In this document: positions 16,267-24,862 of the stretch, in pieces
Numbering within the stretch: the first letter of the stretch is position 1
Layout of the letters: each line of letters opens with the position of its first letter
Origin: Chloroflexota bacterium
GTDB taxonomy: Bacteria; Chloroflexota; Anaerolineae; Promineifilales; Promineifilaceae
Assembly (NCBI GenBank): GCA_014584575.1
Contig: JACTMP010000017.1
Location: 124,001 to 188,000 of the forward strand
Direction: 5' to 3'
Length of the DNA stretch: 64,000 nt
Made by a program: the position numbers and the translations under genes
Notes under the pieces: generated by a model
Seen by the model: only the letters and a program-made list of their open reading frames with translations
The model's database searches: none
Told to the model about the DNA's origin: nothing

Positions 16267-16770
16267 ATGGCTATTGGTTACTTTTTGGCGGGCATCGCCG
16301 CCCTTATCTGGAATCCGGCTACTGACCAATACCTGCTGCTGCGCCGGGCGGCGAGCAAGGATTTTGGCGCGGGCAGTTGGGAATGTATTACCGGGCGGGT
16401 AGACCAGGGGGAAAGTTTCACCCAGGCCATTGTGCGTGAAGTGTATGAAGAGGTCGGCGGCGTTGTTCAGATCGAGTTTTTCGTCGGCACAACGCACTTT
16501 TACCGGGGGGCGCCGACGCCGGAAAACGAGCTGCTGGGTGTGGTCTGCGGCTGTACACTGGCCGACCCGGACACGATTGTGACGAGTGGGGAGCATAGTG
16601 AATGGCGCTGGCTCACGGCCGTAGAAATCGCCCACTTTTTACCCCCCGACCACTGGTTACAAACGGTCGTCGCCCGCGCCGAATTCCTGCGCGCCCATTT
16701 GCCGACAGCGGTGCTGGCAGAAATCCGGCAGCATGGGTTGGAGGTTGATACGGTAAAAAAAGGTGATTGA
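16267..16770 (+). CDS. Nudix hydrolase
   Basis: A 167-residue Nudix protein that cleaves a nucleoside diphosphate linked to some moiety. The Nudix box G-x5-E-x7-R-E-V-x-E-E-x-G-G is complete at 43-65 (G43, E49, REVYEEVGG). The start MAIGYFLAGIAALIWN is followed by LLLRRAASKDFGAGSW, as in the dATP/8-oxo-dGTP and ADP-sugar-like groups; the exact substrate is open. It ends KKGD-stop, where GD-stop comes from a GTGATTGA array. Confidence 0.85.
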   Translation: MAIGYFLAGIAALIWNPATDQYLLLRRAASKDFGAGSWECITGRVDQGESFTQAIVREVYEEVGGVVQIEFFVGTTHFYRGAPTPENELLGVVCGCTLADPDTIVTSGEHSEWRWLTAVEIAHFLPPDHWLQTVVARAEFLRAHLPTAVLAEIRQHGLEVDTVKKGD

Positions 16771-16799
16771 GTGATTGAGTGATTGAGTGAATGAGTAGT
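16762..16799. repeat. Period-8 tandem array (GTGATTGA)
   Basis: Three perfect GTGATTGA units and one GTGAATGA unit. The first unit supplies the TGA stop of the Nudix gene. No inverted partner is seen. Confidence 0.75.
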
Positions 16800-16849
16800 A
16801 ACGCTTGCTGACAAGCGGCTTTTTTTCCTAACAAAGCCTGGGCGCCCCG

Positions 16850-17932
16850 TCATTCCCCCCGCAAAAATTGGTGCAATAAATCACACGAAGCGTCAATCGC
16901 CTCCTGGCGGGCCGCATAGCGGCGGCCTTGAGGGCTGAGGGTGACATGCACCAGCCGCGCCAGACGCAGCGCATCCAGATGATGGATGACGGTGGGTGGC
17001 CGCAGCCGCAGACGGCGGGCCAGTTCGGCCGGCGTCAGTGGTTCCTCCGCCAGATATTTGAGGATGCGCAGCCGGGTGGGATCCGCCAGCGCCTTCAGCG
17101 TTTGGTAGAGCAGTTCTGGCACCACCTCGCCAGGCACCAATGACATATCATTTGGCCGGCCGCCAAACAAAAACGCCCACTTCATATGACCCTGCCCAAT
17201 GGGGCCAAAGTAGCTGAGAGGCGTCGTCCAAAACGAGGGAACCATCACCACCTCCTGCACGGCCGTGACATCCTCATAATCAAACCGCAGCCCTTGAGAC
17301 AATCGGTCCAACAATTCCGCCAGCGGCAAAGTCTCTGCCAAAGCCCGCGCCTGGGCAGCGCTTTGGATAAGCGCGGGCATAATTCGCTCCTCCTCTTCTC
17401 GAAAAAAAACTTCATAATAGGCTTGCAGCGCCACCAGATATTTGACGCCAAATTGCTCCGGTTCTGCCCATAGTTGCAAGATAGTGCCTACCTCTTCGTC
17501 GGAAATTTTCTTCTTGCTCTTACCCTCGCGGCGGTTCTGTTCAGCGTAGAGTTGGCTCAACTGTTGCCGGTCTGTTTCCTGCCAATGCCCACGCGCAGAC
17601 ACCTGATAGAGCAAACTCTTAAAGTCACCTTCCAGATGGCAATCGGAGATGTCTTGCAAACGGCGATGCGCAGGGATTTCGGCCAGCCTGTCCAGAACCG
17701 TGCTGCTATCTTTAGCGCCGGGCAAATGAATCAACCAGGGCAGCACCCAAACATGGTGCAGTTTACTGCTCTCCTGCAAAAATTCGCGCTGTTCACCCGG
17801 CAGGCGCGACCGCACCCCGGCCGCCCAATTCCCCCGCAAACCAAAACGCTCCGGGTCATGTAATACATCCAGACTGATGAACAGGTCATAGGCTGTGCCC
17901 ACTTCCCAGGTTAATTGTGGTGATATATCCAT
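16850..17932 (-). CDS. ArsR-type winged-helix regulator with long N-terminal domain
   Basis: A 360-residue regulator. The C-terminal 90 residues are an ArsR winged helix (YQTLKALADPTRLRILKYLAEEPLTPAELARRLRLRPPTVIHHLDALRLARLV). The N-terminal 260 residues are an uncharacterised all-alpha domain seen in long ArsR proteins of Chloroflexota and Firmicutes. No CxC metal site is present, so a non-metal effector is likely. The ATG at 17932 is preferred over 17947 because GAGGAGAGG lies just upstream. The gene is monocistronic, with a DinB-like gene upstream on the same strand. Confidence 0.75.
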   Translation of the reverse strand: MDISPQLTWEVGTAYDLFISLDVLHDPERFGLRGNWAAGVRSRLPGEQREFLQESSKLHHVWVLPWLIHLPGAKDSSTVLDRLAEIPAHRRLQDISDCHLEGDFKSLLYQVSARGHWQETDRQQLSQLYAEQNRREGKSKKKISDEEVGTILQLWAEPEQFGVKYLVALQAYYEVFFREEEERIMPALIQSAAQARALAETLPLAELLDRLSQGLRFDYEDVTAVQEVVMVPSFWTTPLSYFGPIGQGHMKWAFLFGGRPNDMSLVPGEVVPELLYQTLKALADPTRLRILKYLAEEPLTPAELARRLRLRPPTVIHHLDALRLARLVHVTLSPQGRRYAARQEAIDASCDLLHQFLRGE

Positions 17933-17990
17933 ATATCCTCTCCTCATACGCCGCCGTCAAACGGCCAACCGTGGGGTTTCAACTAGGCTT

Positions 17991-18572
17991 TCAAGCCGAT
18001 ACAAGCGCAGCCTGCGCCTGGCGCACAATCTCCTGAATTTGCCCCAGATGACTGTCGTCATGGGAGAGGCCGAGGGCAAAACGGATCACGGCCGTCAATT
18101 CCACTCCCCCTTCCCGCGCCTGATAAAAGTTGTCCAGATATGACTCGTCCGGCCACATACCCAGGCTGGACAGCCGCATCCGGCGGCTCTCTTCTAAACG
18201 ATGGCGGCATTGGGCAATGGTGGTGATGGTGTGCCACGGCCGTTCACTTCGAGACCGTCTGGGCTGCACTACCACGCCCCGCGCCAGTTCCGCCGCCAGC
18301 GCTGCGCTTTCCTCGGCCGAAGCGGTGGTATGCACAATGACATGCCCCAACGTCCAGGGTAAATTTACCTCATCCTGATGAATGGCATAGGTATCATTAG
18401 CCGCCGGGTCATCAGGCACAAATGTCACACATTCATCGGTACAGTCGGCAATCAACGCCAACATCGTATCAACCATCTCATTCGTCAAATCTTGTAAATC
18501 TTCTACTGTCAGACCAGCGGTCAGTTCCGCCCAAGTCATCTCTTTTTGGCGCACAAGCGCAAAATTAAGCAT
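17991..18572 (-). CDS. DinB-like four-helix protein
   Basis: A 193-residue protein with features of the DinB/YfiT-like four-helix bundle: [36 protein letters not shown] (first His pair) and [20 protein letters not shown] (C-terminal His pair), giving a likely metal-binding His triad. Members are thiol transferases or of unknown function. ATG at 18572 is chosen over the TTG three bases before; GGAAGGGG lies upstream. Confidence 0.7.
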   Translation of the reverse strand: MLNFALVRQKEMTWAELTAGLTVEDLQDLTNEMVDTMLALIADCTDECVTFVPDDPAANDTYAIHQDEVNLPWTLGHVIVHTTASAEESAALAAELARGVVVQPRRSRSERPWHTITTIAQCRHRLEESRRMRLSSLGMWPDESYLDNFYQAREGGVELTAVIRFALGLSHDDSHLGQIQEIVRQAQAALVSA

Positions 18573-18658
18573 CAACCGGACCCCTTCCTTTTGAATTGGA
18601 TAAAATTAGCGGCGAATATCACTCTTGGAAGACCTGTCATTGTCTGCCCATTCATCCC

Positions 18659-19288
18659 TTACATCTCCCAGGTAGCATCACCAAAGAAGTTCCCATGATC
18701 TTTCGCCAAAAATGCCTCAATTTGCGCTCGTCTATCACCTAGCCGAAAGGAAGGGCCGTGCCCCGGATAACAAACTGTATCGTCCGGCCACTGCAAAACC
18801 ACACTGCCCAACGTCTGCAACGTCGTTTGGAAACCAGCCGCCGACCACGTTTTACCTGGGCCGCCATCAAAAATCGTATCCCCCACAATGATGCGATGGT
18901 CATTTTGTAGCCGGAAACAAACCTGATCGCCGATGTGGCCCGGTGCGTAATAGACGCGCAATGTATGCGCCCCCACCGATACCGTATCGCCATCGTGCAG
19001 CACCCGGTCTAGCCCTACATCCTGCCCATTTGGCTCATGTGGGCCGTCATGCCCGGCTACGGGCACAGCCAGCCGTTGGCGCATCACCGCCAACGCCCCA
19101 ATATGATCGACATGCGTATGAGTCAGCAAAATTGCCGCCGGCCGGCTATCGCCCAACATCTCTTGCAAAACGTCGGGATCATCTCCGGGATCAATCAATA
19201 CGCTCTGGTTTGTGTCTGGACAAATAAGCGCATAGGTATTCATGCCCCACGGGCCAACCTGTCTGGTGATCAGTTCCAACTCAGCCAT
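18659..19288 (-). CDS. Metallo-beta-lactamase-fold hydrolase (glyoxalase II-like)
   Basis: A 209-residue MBL-fold protein with the metal motif HTHVDH (57-62), a following GHDGPHE, GHIGDQVCF (about 137-145), GDTIFDGG and CYPGHGPSF near the end. This is the dinuclear zinc or iron site of the hydroxyacylglutathione hydrolase-like group; the real thioester substrate is unknown. The start at 19288 (MAELELI) follows AAGGAGAGTGAG. The frame to 19381 lacks a ribosome binding site. Confidence 0.85.
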   Translation of the reverse strand: MAELELITRQVGPWGMNTYALICPDTNQSVLIDPGDDPDVLQEMLGDSRPAAILLTHTHVDHIGALAVMRQRLAVPVAGHDGPHEPNGQDVGLDRVLHDGDTVSVGAHTLRVYYAPGHIGDQVCFRLQNDHRIIVGDTIFDGGPGKTWSAAGFQTTLQTLGSVVLQWPDDTVCYPGHGPSFRLGDRRAQIEAFLAKDHGNFFGDATWEM

Positions 19289-19447
19289 CTCACTCTCCTT
19301 ATTCTTTACAATATGTACCCGCATCATCAAATATATTAGATTCCCGTCTAATGTACCACATTTATTAAGCAGCACTCTCATGGTACACCTGACCTATTCA
19401 CCAATTACCCACTTTACCGGAAACTGTAAATGCAGGTAATGAAGATT

Positions 19448-19532
19448 CAATAGATCGAAATGGGAGGGGTGGGCATCCTCAGATGCCCACCGGTTCGCAT
19501 CTGAGGATGCGAACTCTGCTTCGATCTACTGA
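19448..19532. repeat. Three-hairpin dispersed element, copy A
   Basis: Outer inverted ends TAGATCGAA (19451-19459) and TTCGATCTA (19520-19528) enclose two hairpins, GGGCATC-CTCA-GATGCCC and TTCGCATC-TGAG-GATGCGAA. A second copy, with the inner hairpins in opposite order, lies at 44568-44653. Non-coding; it lies between divergent genes upstream of the SPFH gene. Confidence 0.8.
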
Positions 19533-19576
19533 GATTGCATCTATGAAGATAGCGCCAATCAAGGAGGTGTATTGCC

Positions 19577-20617
19577 ATGACAAGAAGTAAAAAGATTCTC
19601 ACGGCCGTTGCCGCTGCCCTTGCGTCTACCCTGATCATTGCCATTGGTTATGCCATTGGTGGTGAGATAGGGGCGTTCATAGGGCTGGTCATCTGCACGC
19701 TAATTGGCGCCGGCGTGGCCGCGTTTTTTACCAGCCGGGTCACGCTCACTGAGATGGAAGTGGGGGTCTTGTTTGACAGGCATGATAATTTCCTCTGTTT
19801 TCTGGACAACGATTACGGCCGTATCCCCCGCCGTTACGATAAAGATACCGAAACCTGGTACGGCGACCCCAATGGAGATGGTATAGACGAGATTGAGTTG
19901 CCTAAACCTCTCTCCAAACCACTTGCCCACCATCACATTAATCCCACGAAAGAGGTGCTCAAATCCCGGCTGCGTAAAGGATCATTTGACGCCAGCGGTA
20001 CGGCCGTCAATGTCCGCACCCGCGAAGGCATCCCGATTAACGCCCCCTGGAGCGTCTCGTTTCGAGTGGAGGTATGGCGGATCAAACCCGGCGTTGATTA
20101 CAAGCTGGCGCGCGCGCTGCCCAACAATGCCGACAAGATGGTAGCCGGGCGCATGATCCAAATTTTGCAGCATGTGGTAGGGCAAAAGAGCGTGAAAGAG
20201 TTATATGCAGCACCAGACCAAAACAGCGCCATCCAGCAGTTGGAGGATGAAGTGCGCACACAACTGCTGAGCCGCGCCAGGGCCATTGGCGTCACCGGCA
20301 TTGCCGGGCATGACCTGAAGATTGGCCCCATCGAACTGCCGGGTAAAATTGAGACCACGCTGCGCGACGCCCACCAACGGCTGCTGTATGCCGATACATT
20401 AGCCCACGCCTTGCAACGATTACAGCAGGCCGTTCACGCTTTTTCGCCGGAAGATATGGAACGGCTGACGGAGTTGGAGCGGCTGCGCATTATTGACGAA
20501 AAAACACAGTCACTCGTCCTGTCTGAATCTTTTGTGCATGCTCGCCGGCAGGAAAAAGTGAACTTTGTCAGGGAAGCAGGGGCGGTCGGTAATAACGGCC
20601 ATTATGAATCGGAATAG
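19577..20617 (+). CDS. Membrane-anchored SPFH/band-7-like protein
   Basis: A 346-residue protein with two hydrophobic N-terminal segments (about 8-27 and 30-50) separated by a short Gly-rich turn, then a long cytosolic or periplasmic part. The region about 125-260 (TREGIPINAPWSVSFRVEVWRIKPG, later RAIGVTGIAGHDLKIGPIELPGKIE) matches the SPFH/stomatin pattern, including the question of how a modified subunit oligomerises on membranes. A short helix follows. It has an excellent ribosome binding site (AAGGAGGTGT). Function unknown; lipid microdomain scaffolding is the family expectation. Confidence 0.7.
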   Translation: MTRSKKILTAVAAALASTLIIAIGYAIGGEIGAFIGLVICTLIGAGVAAFFTSRVTLTEMEVGVLFDRHDNFLCFLDNDYGRIPRRYDKDTETWYGDPNGDGIDEIELPKPLSKPLAHHHINPTKEVLKSRLRKGSFDASGTAVNVRTREGIPINAPWSVSFRVEVWRIKPGVDYKLARALPNNADKMVAGRMIQILQHVVGQKSVKELYAAPDQNSAIQQLEDEVRTQLLSRARAIGVTGIAGHDLKIGPIELPGKIETTLRDAHQRLLYADTLAHALQRLQQAVHAFSPEDMERLTELERLRIIDEKTQSLVLSESFVHARRQEKVNFVREAGAVGNNGHYESE

Positions 20618-20909
20618 ATGGCTCTGCTGCTCTTCCTCTTTTTCGACGCCAAATCCCGCCGCGAAGAGCAATGGCTGGCCGAAAATTATAGCGATTGCGG
20701 TGCGTGCCAGAAATGGGGGCAGGGGTCTTTTGGATCTCGTTTGGGAGATTTGAGATTGAGAGATTCAGCGGATTAAGAAATGAACGGATTCCTCTCTGAA
20801 AATTTATCCGCTTATTTCTCCATCCGTTGTAGTCTTAAGGGGGTGGCGAAAACTTTGTGACACTAACGATTTACTGCGATCGGAGGTTGGCAGGTCTGGT
20901 AGTTGGGGT
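20618..20909. other. Spacer with repeat remnants
   Basis: About 290 bases between convergent genes. It includes a short AGATTTGAGATTGAGAGATT period-7 stretch (20746-20765) and the dispersed inverted-repeat element at 20762-20835. Nothing else recognisable. Confidence 0.6.
20762..20835. repeat. Dispersed inverted-repeat element, copy 2
   Basis: Matches 6679-6752: CAGCGGATTAAGAAATGAAC, GGATTCCTCTCTGAAAATT, ATCCGCTTATTTCTCCATCC and GTTGTAGTCT. The left terminal repeat has diverged. Both known copies lie at the 3' ends of genes. Confidence 0.75.
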
Positions 20910-23219
20910 CTACTCTCTCTCATTCGATTGCCAGTTAATGGTCGCCAGGGTGAGCATGTCCACGTCTTCACCGGCAACGGGGAAACGTTGCCCCGTTTGC
21001 GGGGAGTAGAGGCCGACGCGCAAGAAATAGTCGCCCGGCGCTGTGCCTGGCGATGGCGTAAGGGTGAGTCGTTGGATGATAATGTCGCCCGGTTCCAGAG
21101 TGTTCACGGCCGTGTCCCAACCATCATACTGCGCCACAATGTGCGCCGGGTCCTCGCCGGAGAGATGCACAAAGGCAGCCAACGGGGGACCACTGGCGGG
21201 GGCGGGCATAGGCAGCGGCGCAGCCCCGCGCTGCCAGACCAGCGTCACCTGTACCGGCTCCCCCGGCCCGGCGCTGGTTGAGGGCAACACATAACCGAGC
21301 AGGGTCATCACCTCGCTCAAATCCACCGCCACCGGTTCAAAATCAGGCGGCGGCAAGAACGGTTCGTTAAAGGGGATGATGGTTATACTCTCATTGGCCG
21401 CCCATTTGGTAATCAGGCGACGGCCGTTGCCAGTCATCGGTAAGCCGTCTGCGGATAACGCTGTTAACTCTTCAAGTGACAGGTCAGACACGGCCGTGCC
21501 CGTCACCACCACCCGATCCACCGCCGTCTCCGGCGGGTATGTCACCTGATACAGGTTGATGGCATAACCGGCCCGCGCCGCCGGCTCCTGCCCCTGGAAA
21601 TACGCATACAGGTCGTTATTTTGCAGCACCAGCCCCATGTGCAAACTGCTCTGGCTGATGGCATACCAGCCCGGCGGCGGCGTATACGGATTGTAGCTGT
21701 TGGATTCGGCGTCGGCCGTAAAGCGGAGGTAGCCCGGTAATGGCCGGTAGTGAATGCCGTATTGTTCGGGCACGGCCGTGCCAAAATAGCTCAGATACAC
21801 CTCCTCAATACCACGTGCCGCCATCACGTCCCGCAGCGCCAATAAATCCTGCCCCCAATCCAGGTTAGAATCAGACAGCACTCGACCGCCGCCGGACGGC
21901 CCGCCAACCAGTTCATTAAAAAACGCCTCCTGGTGCGGAAACAACAGCAGCGTGCCCACGGCGTGCCAGAGCAAAAGGAGGAGAATGAGTAATTGGGTGA
22001 TTCGGTAATTTTTACCCCGCCCCCGGCCAATCACCCAATTACCAGCGTAAGAAGCCAGCATGATCAAAAACGGCACAACCGGCAAAATGTGGCGGTAGCC
22101 GATGGTGATATTGCCGACCATGGCCAGCGCCAGAAACAACACAACCGGCAGCCAGAGCACGGCCGTCGGCCGCCACCCCACCTTTTTCAGCGCCATCGCC
22201 GTGCCCAGAAAGGCCAGGATCAACAGGGGCAAACTCGTCTTGACGGCCAGCGTCACCGGGAAGTAATACCACCAGCCGCCGCGAGACGTTTCGCCCCACA
22301 AATAGCCCACCTTGGCTTCGCTCTCAATGGCCTGGAACGTCTGCCACAGGCTGTAGGGGTAGAATGAAGCGGGCAAGGGTACGGCTACTTCGACTCCGCT
22401 CAGCACGGCCGTGCCCGGAAATGGCGTCATATCAAAACGGTAAATGGCCCACAGAACCAGATACGCCACCACCCCCATCATCAGAAAACGGCTGCCCAAG
22501 AACCAGGTTTGGCGCTGCCAATCGCCCCTCTGCCATCGCCAAATAACGGCAACAGCTACCATCATCGGCCAGACGAAAATACCTGTAAATTTGGCAGCCA
22601 TGGTCATGCCCGCCAGCAGGCCGCAGAGCAACAGATTGGAGGCAGACGGCCGTGCCAGCCAATGCCACAACCGCCACATCGTCAGCAGCAGCAAACAGGT
22701 CAGGCCCAAATCCGTCGTCACCAGGCGGGCATTGGCAATCAGATTGGGGTCAAACACCGCCAGCGCCAGGGCAATCCAGCCGGCCCACACGCCCACCATT
22801 TGCCGCGCCCACCAGAACAGTACGGCCGTGAGCAACAAACCCAGGCCAATGACCGGCCAGCGCGCCCACTCCAAAATAGATTGGGGATCGGCCTGCGCCT
22901 GCCACAAAAAAACGTCGGCAAAATGAAAATAATCGCCCGCATCCCAGGAGGGATGGTCGAGGGGTAAATTCACGTCCTGGCGGAAGAGGAGGGGCACGGC
23001 TGATAGCACGTTGACCAGCGGCGGGTGGCTCAAACTCATGCGGAAGTCGCCCGTTTTCAGGTAGGCGTAACCGGCAGCCACATGATACTGCTCATCAAAC
23101 GCCGCCGACTTCCGGGGAGAACTGAGACCGGCCTGCCTGGCAAACAGCAGCAAGCCTGCCAGCAACAAGATCACCTCCCACCAGCGCAATCTACCCGGTC
23201 TAATCGTTACTTTATCCAC
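20910..23219 (-). CDS. GT-C membrane glycosyltransferase (PMT/ArnT-like), paralogue 1
   Basis: A 769-residue polytopic protein related to dolichyl-phosphate-mannose and ArnT-type transferases. An early loop carries FDEQYHVAAGYAYLKTGDFRMSLSHPPL, with an acidic pair after the first helix and a conserved HPPL. About ten to twelve membrane helices span 20-430. A soluble exported C-terminal part (about 430-769) includes a beta-rich domain. It is predicted to move a sugar from a lipid carrier to a surface target. The GTG at 23219 aligns with the start of the paralogue at 27128; an alternative TTG is at 23237. A period-7 stretch encodes residues about 392-412. Confidence 0.82.
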   Translation of the reverse strand: MDKVTIRPGRLRWWEVILLLAGLLLFARQAGLSSPRKSAAFDEQYHVAAGYAYLKTGDFRMSLSHPPLVNVLSAVPLLFRQDVNLPLDHPSWDAGDYFHFADVFLWQAQADPQSILEWARWPVIGLGLLLTAVLFWWARQMVGVWAGWIALALAVFDPNLIANARLVTTDLGLTCLLLLTMWRLWHWLARPSASNLLLCGLLAGMTMAAKFTGIFVWPMMVAVAVIWRWQRGDWQRQTWFLGSRFLMMGVVAYLVLWAIYRFDMTPFPGTAVLSGVEVAVPLPASFYPYSLWQTFQAIESEAKVGYLWGETSRGGWWYYFPVTLAVKTSLPLLILAFLGTAMALKKVGWRPTAVLWLPVVLFLALAMVGNITIGYRHILPVVPFLIMLASYAGNWVIGRGRGKNYRITQLLILLLLLWHAVGTLLLFPHQEAFFNELVGGPSGGGRVLSDSNLDWGQDLLALRDVMAARGIEEVYLSYFGTAVPEQYGIHYRPLPGYLRFTADAESNSYNPYTPPPGWYAISQSSLHMGLVLQNNDLYAYFQGQEPAARAGYAINLYQVTYPPETAVDRVVVTGTAVSDLSLEELTALSADGLPMTGNGRRLITKWAANESITIIPFNEPFLPPPDFEPVAVDLSEVMTLLGYVLPSTSAGPGEPVQVTLVWQRGAAPLPMPAPASGPPLAAFVHLSGEDPAHIVAQYDGWDTAVNTLEPGDIIIQRLTLTPSPGTAPGDYFLRVGLYSPQTGQRFPVAGEDVDMLTLATINWQSNERE

Positions 23220-24129
23220 CTGCCCCGTGACTGCCAAGTCTTTCTAGCTGCGGCTGGAAGAATTGCGCCAGATGTTGATTAACTGCCGCCGCCTCATCAT
23301 GCTGCAACCAATGAGAGGCGTTCGGGAAAAAGACGAGACGGCCGTGACTGCACAATTCAATACTCGGCGGCGCCAACTCCTTGCCCAGCGCCCGGTCTTG
23401 TTCCCCCCACAACATCAACGTCGGCGTCTGAATGGAGCCCGGCGGCGGATGCGGCATCGTCAAGAAAGTGCGCAAATTAGCCCGGTACCAGTTCAGCATG
23501 GCCGTCACCGCCCCCGGTTTCTGCCAGGCATGTTCATAAACACCCAATTCCGCCGCCGAAAAAGTAGCTTTGTGGCTGGTACGCAGCAAGATGTTGCGCC
23601 CTTCACCAACATTTTGCCGCTGAAAGCCCTGTTCTGCCAGCCAGGGAATCTGAAAAAGCAGCACATACCAGCTTTTGCGCTGCTGCGCTTTGTTACCCGT
23701 CCGTATGGCATCCACAGCCACCGTCGGAAAGGGCACATTCAAAATCGCCAGTTTACGCAGCCGCTGTGGAAAATGAACGGCCAGCCACCAGCCCACCACA
23801 CCGCCCCAATCATGCCCGGCCAGGTAAACATCCTGGTATCCCAAAACATCCATCAGACCAACCACATCCTTTGCCAGTTCGTCCAGATGGTAAGCGGCCA
23901 CGCCGCGTGGTTTATCGCTGAGGTTGTAGCCACGCTGGTCGGGCACAATGACCCGAAAGCCTTGCTGCGCCAACGCCGGAATCTGCTTGCGCCAGCCAAA
24001 CCAACATTCAGGAAAGCCGTGCAGGAGTATAATAGGCGGGCCATCGGCCGGCCCGGCCATCACCACATGCAGCGTAATGCCGTTGGTTTGGATAAAATGA
24101 TGCTCGTAACCGCCTGTGTCTGTTGTCAT
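23212..24129 (-). CDS. Alpha/beta hydrolase, epoxide hydrolase-like
   Basis: A 305-residue alpha/beta hydrolase. Oxyanion motif HGFP (37-40), WFGWRKQIP, nucleophile Asp107 in GHDWGG, and the catalytic His273 in NASHW fit the epoxide hydrolase or haloalkane-dehalogenase-like branch. An Asp nucleophile instead of Ser argues against esterases. Natural substrate unknown. The 3' end overlaps the start of the glycosyltransferase gene by a few bases, so the two are probably co-transcribed. Confidence 0.85.
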   Translation of the reverse strand: MTTDTGGYEHHFIQTNGITLHVVMAGPADGPPIILLHGFPECWFGWRKQIPALAQQGFRVIVPDQRGYNLSDKPRGVAAYHLDELAKDVVGLMDVLGYQDVYLAGHDWGGVVGWWLAVHFPQRLRKLAILNVPFPTVAVDAIRTGNKAQQRKSWYVLLFQIPWLAEQGFQRQNVGEGRNILLRTSHKATFSAAELGVYEHAWQKPGAVTAMLNWYRANLRTFLTMPHPPPGSIQTPTLMLWGEQDRALGKELAPPSIELCSHGRLVFFPNASHWLQHDEAAAVNQHLAQFFQPQLERLGSHGAGG

Positions 24130-24261
24130 GGTTCACAATTTTATCCTTTAGCCACAGGTAGGACATATCAGAAAAGGTTTGCGAGTTTGTAGTAGGCAAT
24201 TTATCGCCTTCTGACAGCGACCAATCGCCTACTACCAATCGTTGACAAAGGAGTTAAGAAG

Positions 24262-24798
24262 ATGCCTAAACAATTTGCTGGATTTTGTCTGATGGTGTTG
24301 GTGTTATTGGCGCTGGTCAGTTGTGATCTGCTGCCCGGCGGTGGCGGGGGATCGGCGGCCTCGCTGCTGCCCGAACTGGATGGGTATAGAACCATCGAGG
24401 GGCAAAGTTTCACCGACGCGCTGACCACATTGGGGGTGATGACCACATTAGCCGGGCAACCACAATTCGGCGGCCCCATTGCCGGCGTCAGCGCCATTGT
24501 GGGCTGTTATCAAGAGGCGGGGGCCGTCAGCGCCCGCGTCTATAGTGATCCTGCCATCCCCGAAAATAGCGGCATTGTGGCCGTGGGTGACCGCCAGGCG
24601 CTCATGAATCCGGTGACGTTTTTACAATGTGTGCCGGGCAACCGGGGGCCGGGCATCCAATCCGTCACTATCGAACCCTGCTCCCATAGTTATACCCTGA
24701 CCCGCGATAACAACGAGTTTTACATCATCTACGCCGGCCTGACGCCAGAGATGTGCCAGACGTTCTGCGCCAATCTGGAAGGGTGTACGGGGCATTAG
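24262..24798 (+). CDS. Small Cys-rich lipoprotein of unknown function
   Basis: A 178-residue exported lipoprotein: signal peptide with lipobox LVSC (Cys21), a Gly-rich linker, then a mature domain containing six further Cys (for example GCYQEAG, LQCVPGN, EPCSHSY, MCQTFCANLEGC) that could form disulfides. No family is recognised. A good ribosome binding site (AAAGGAG) precedes the ATG. It is a lone plus-strand gene between the two minus-strand GT-C clusters. Confidence 0.65.
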   Translation: MPKQFAGFCLMVLVLLALVSCDLLPGGGGGSAASLLPELDGYRTIEGQSFTDALTTLGVMTTLAGQPQFGGPIAGVSAIVGCYQEAGAVSARVYSDPAIPENSGIVAVGDRQALMNPVTFLQCVPGNRGPGIQSVTIEPCSHSYTLTRDNNEFYIIYAGLTPEMCQTFCANLEGCTGH

Positions 24799-24810
24799 GC
24801 AGGACTGGAG

Positions 24811-24862
24811 AATGGAAATTGGAGATTAAGAGGTCGGAATCTCTAATCTCCAATCTCCACCA
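24811..24862. repeat. Period-7 inverted array (AGATTGG/CCAATCT)
   Basis: GGAAATTGGAGATTAAGAGG then AATCTCTAATCTCCAATC. It forms a hairpin between convergent genes and encodes the C-terminal V-E-I-G-D-stop of the glycosyltransferase gene on the minus strand. Confidence 0.75.

Noticed and set aside
23263..24192. 309-codon plus-strand open frame
   Set aside because: Antisense to the epoxide hydrolase-like gene; His/Arg/Gln-rich low-similarity translation.
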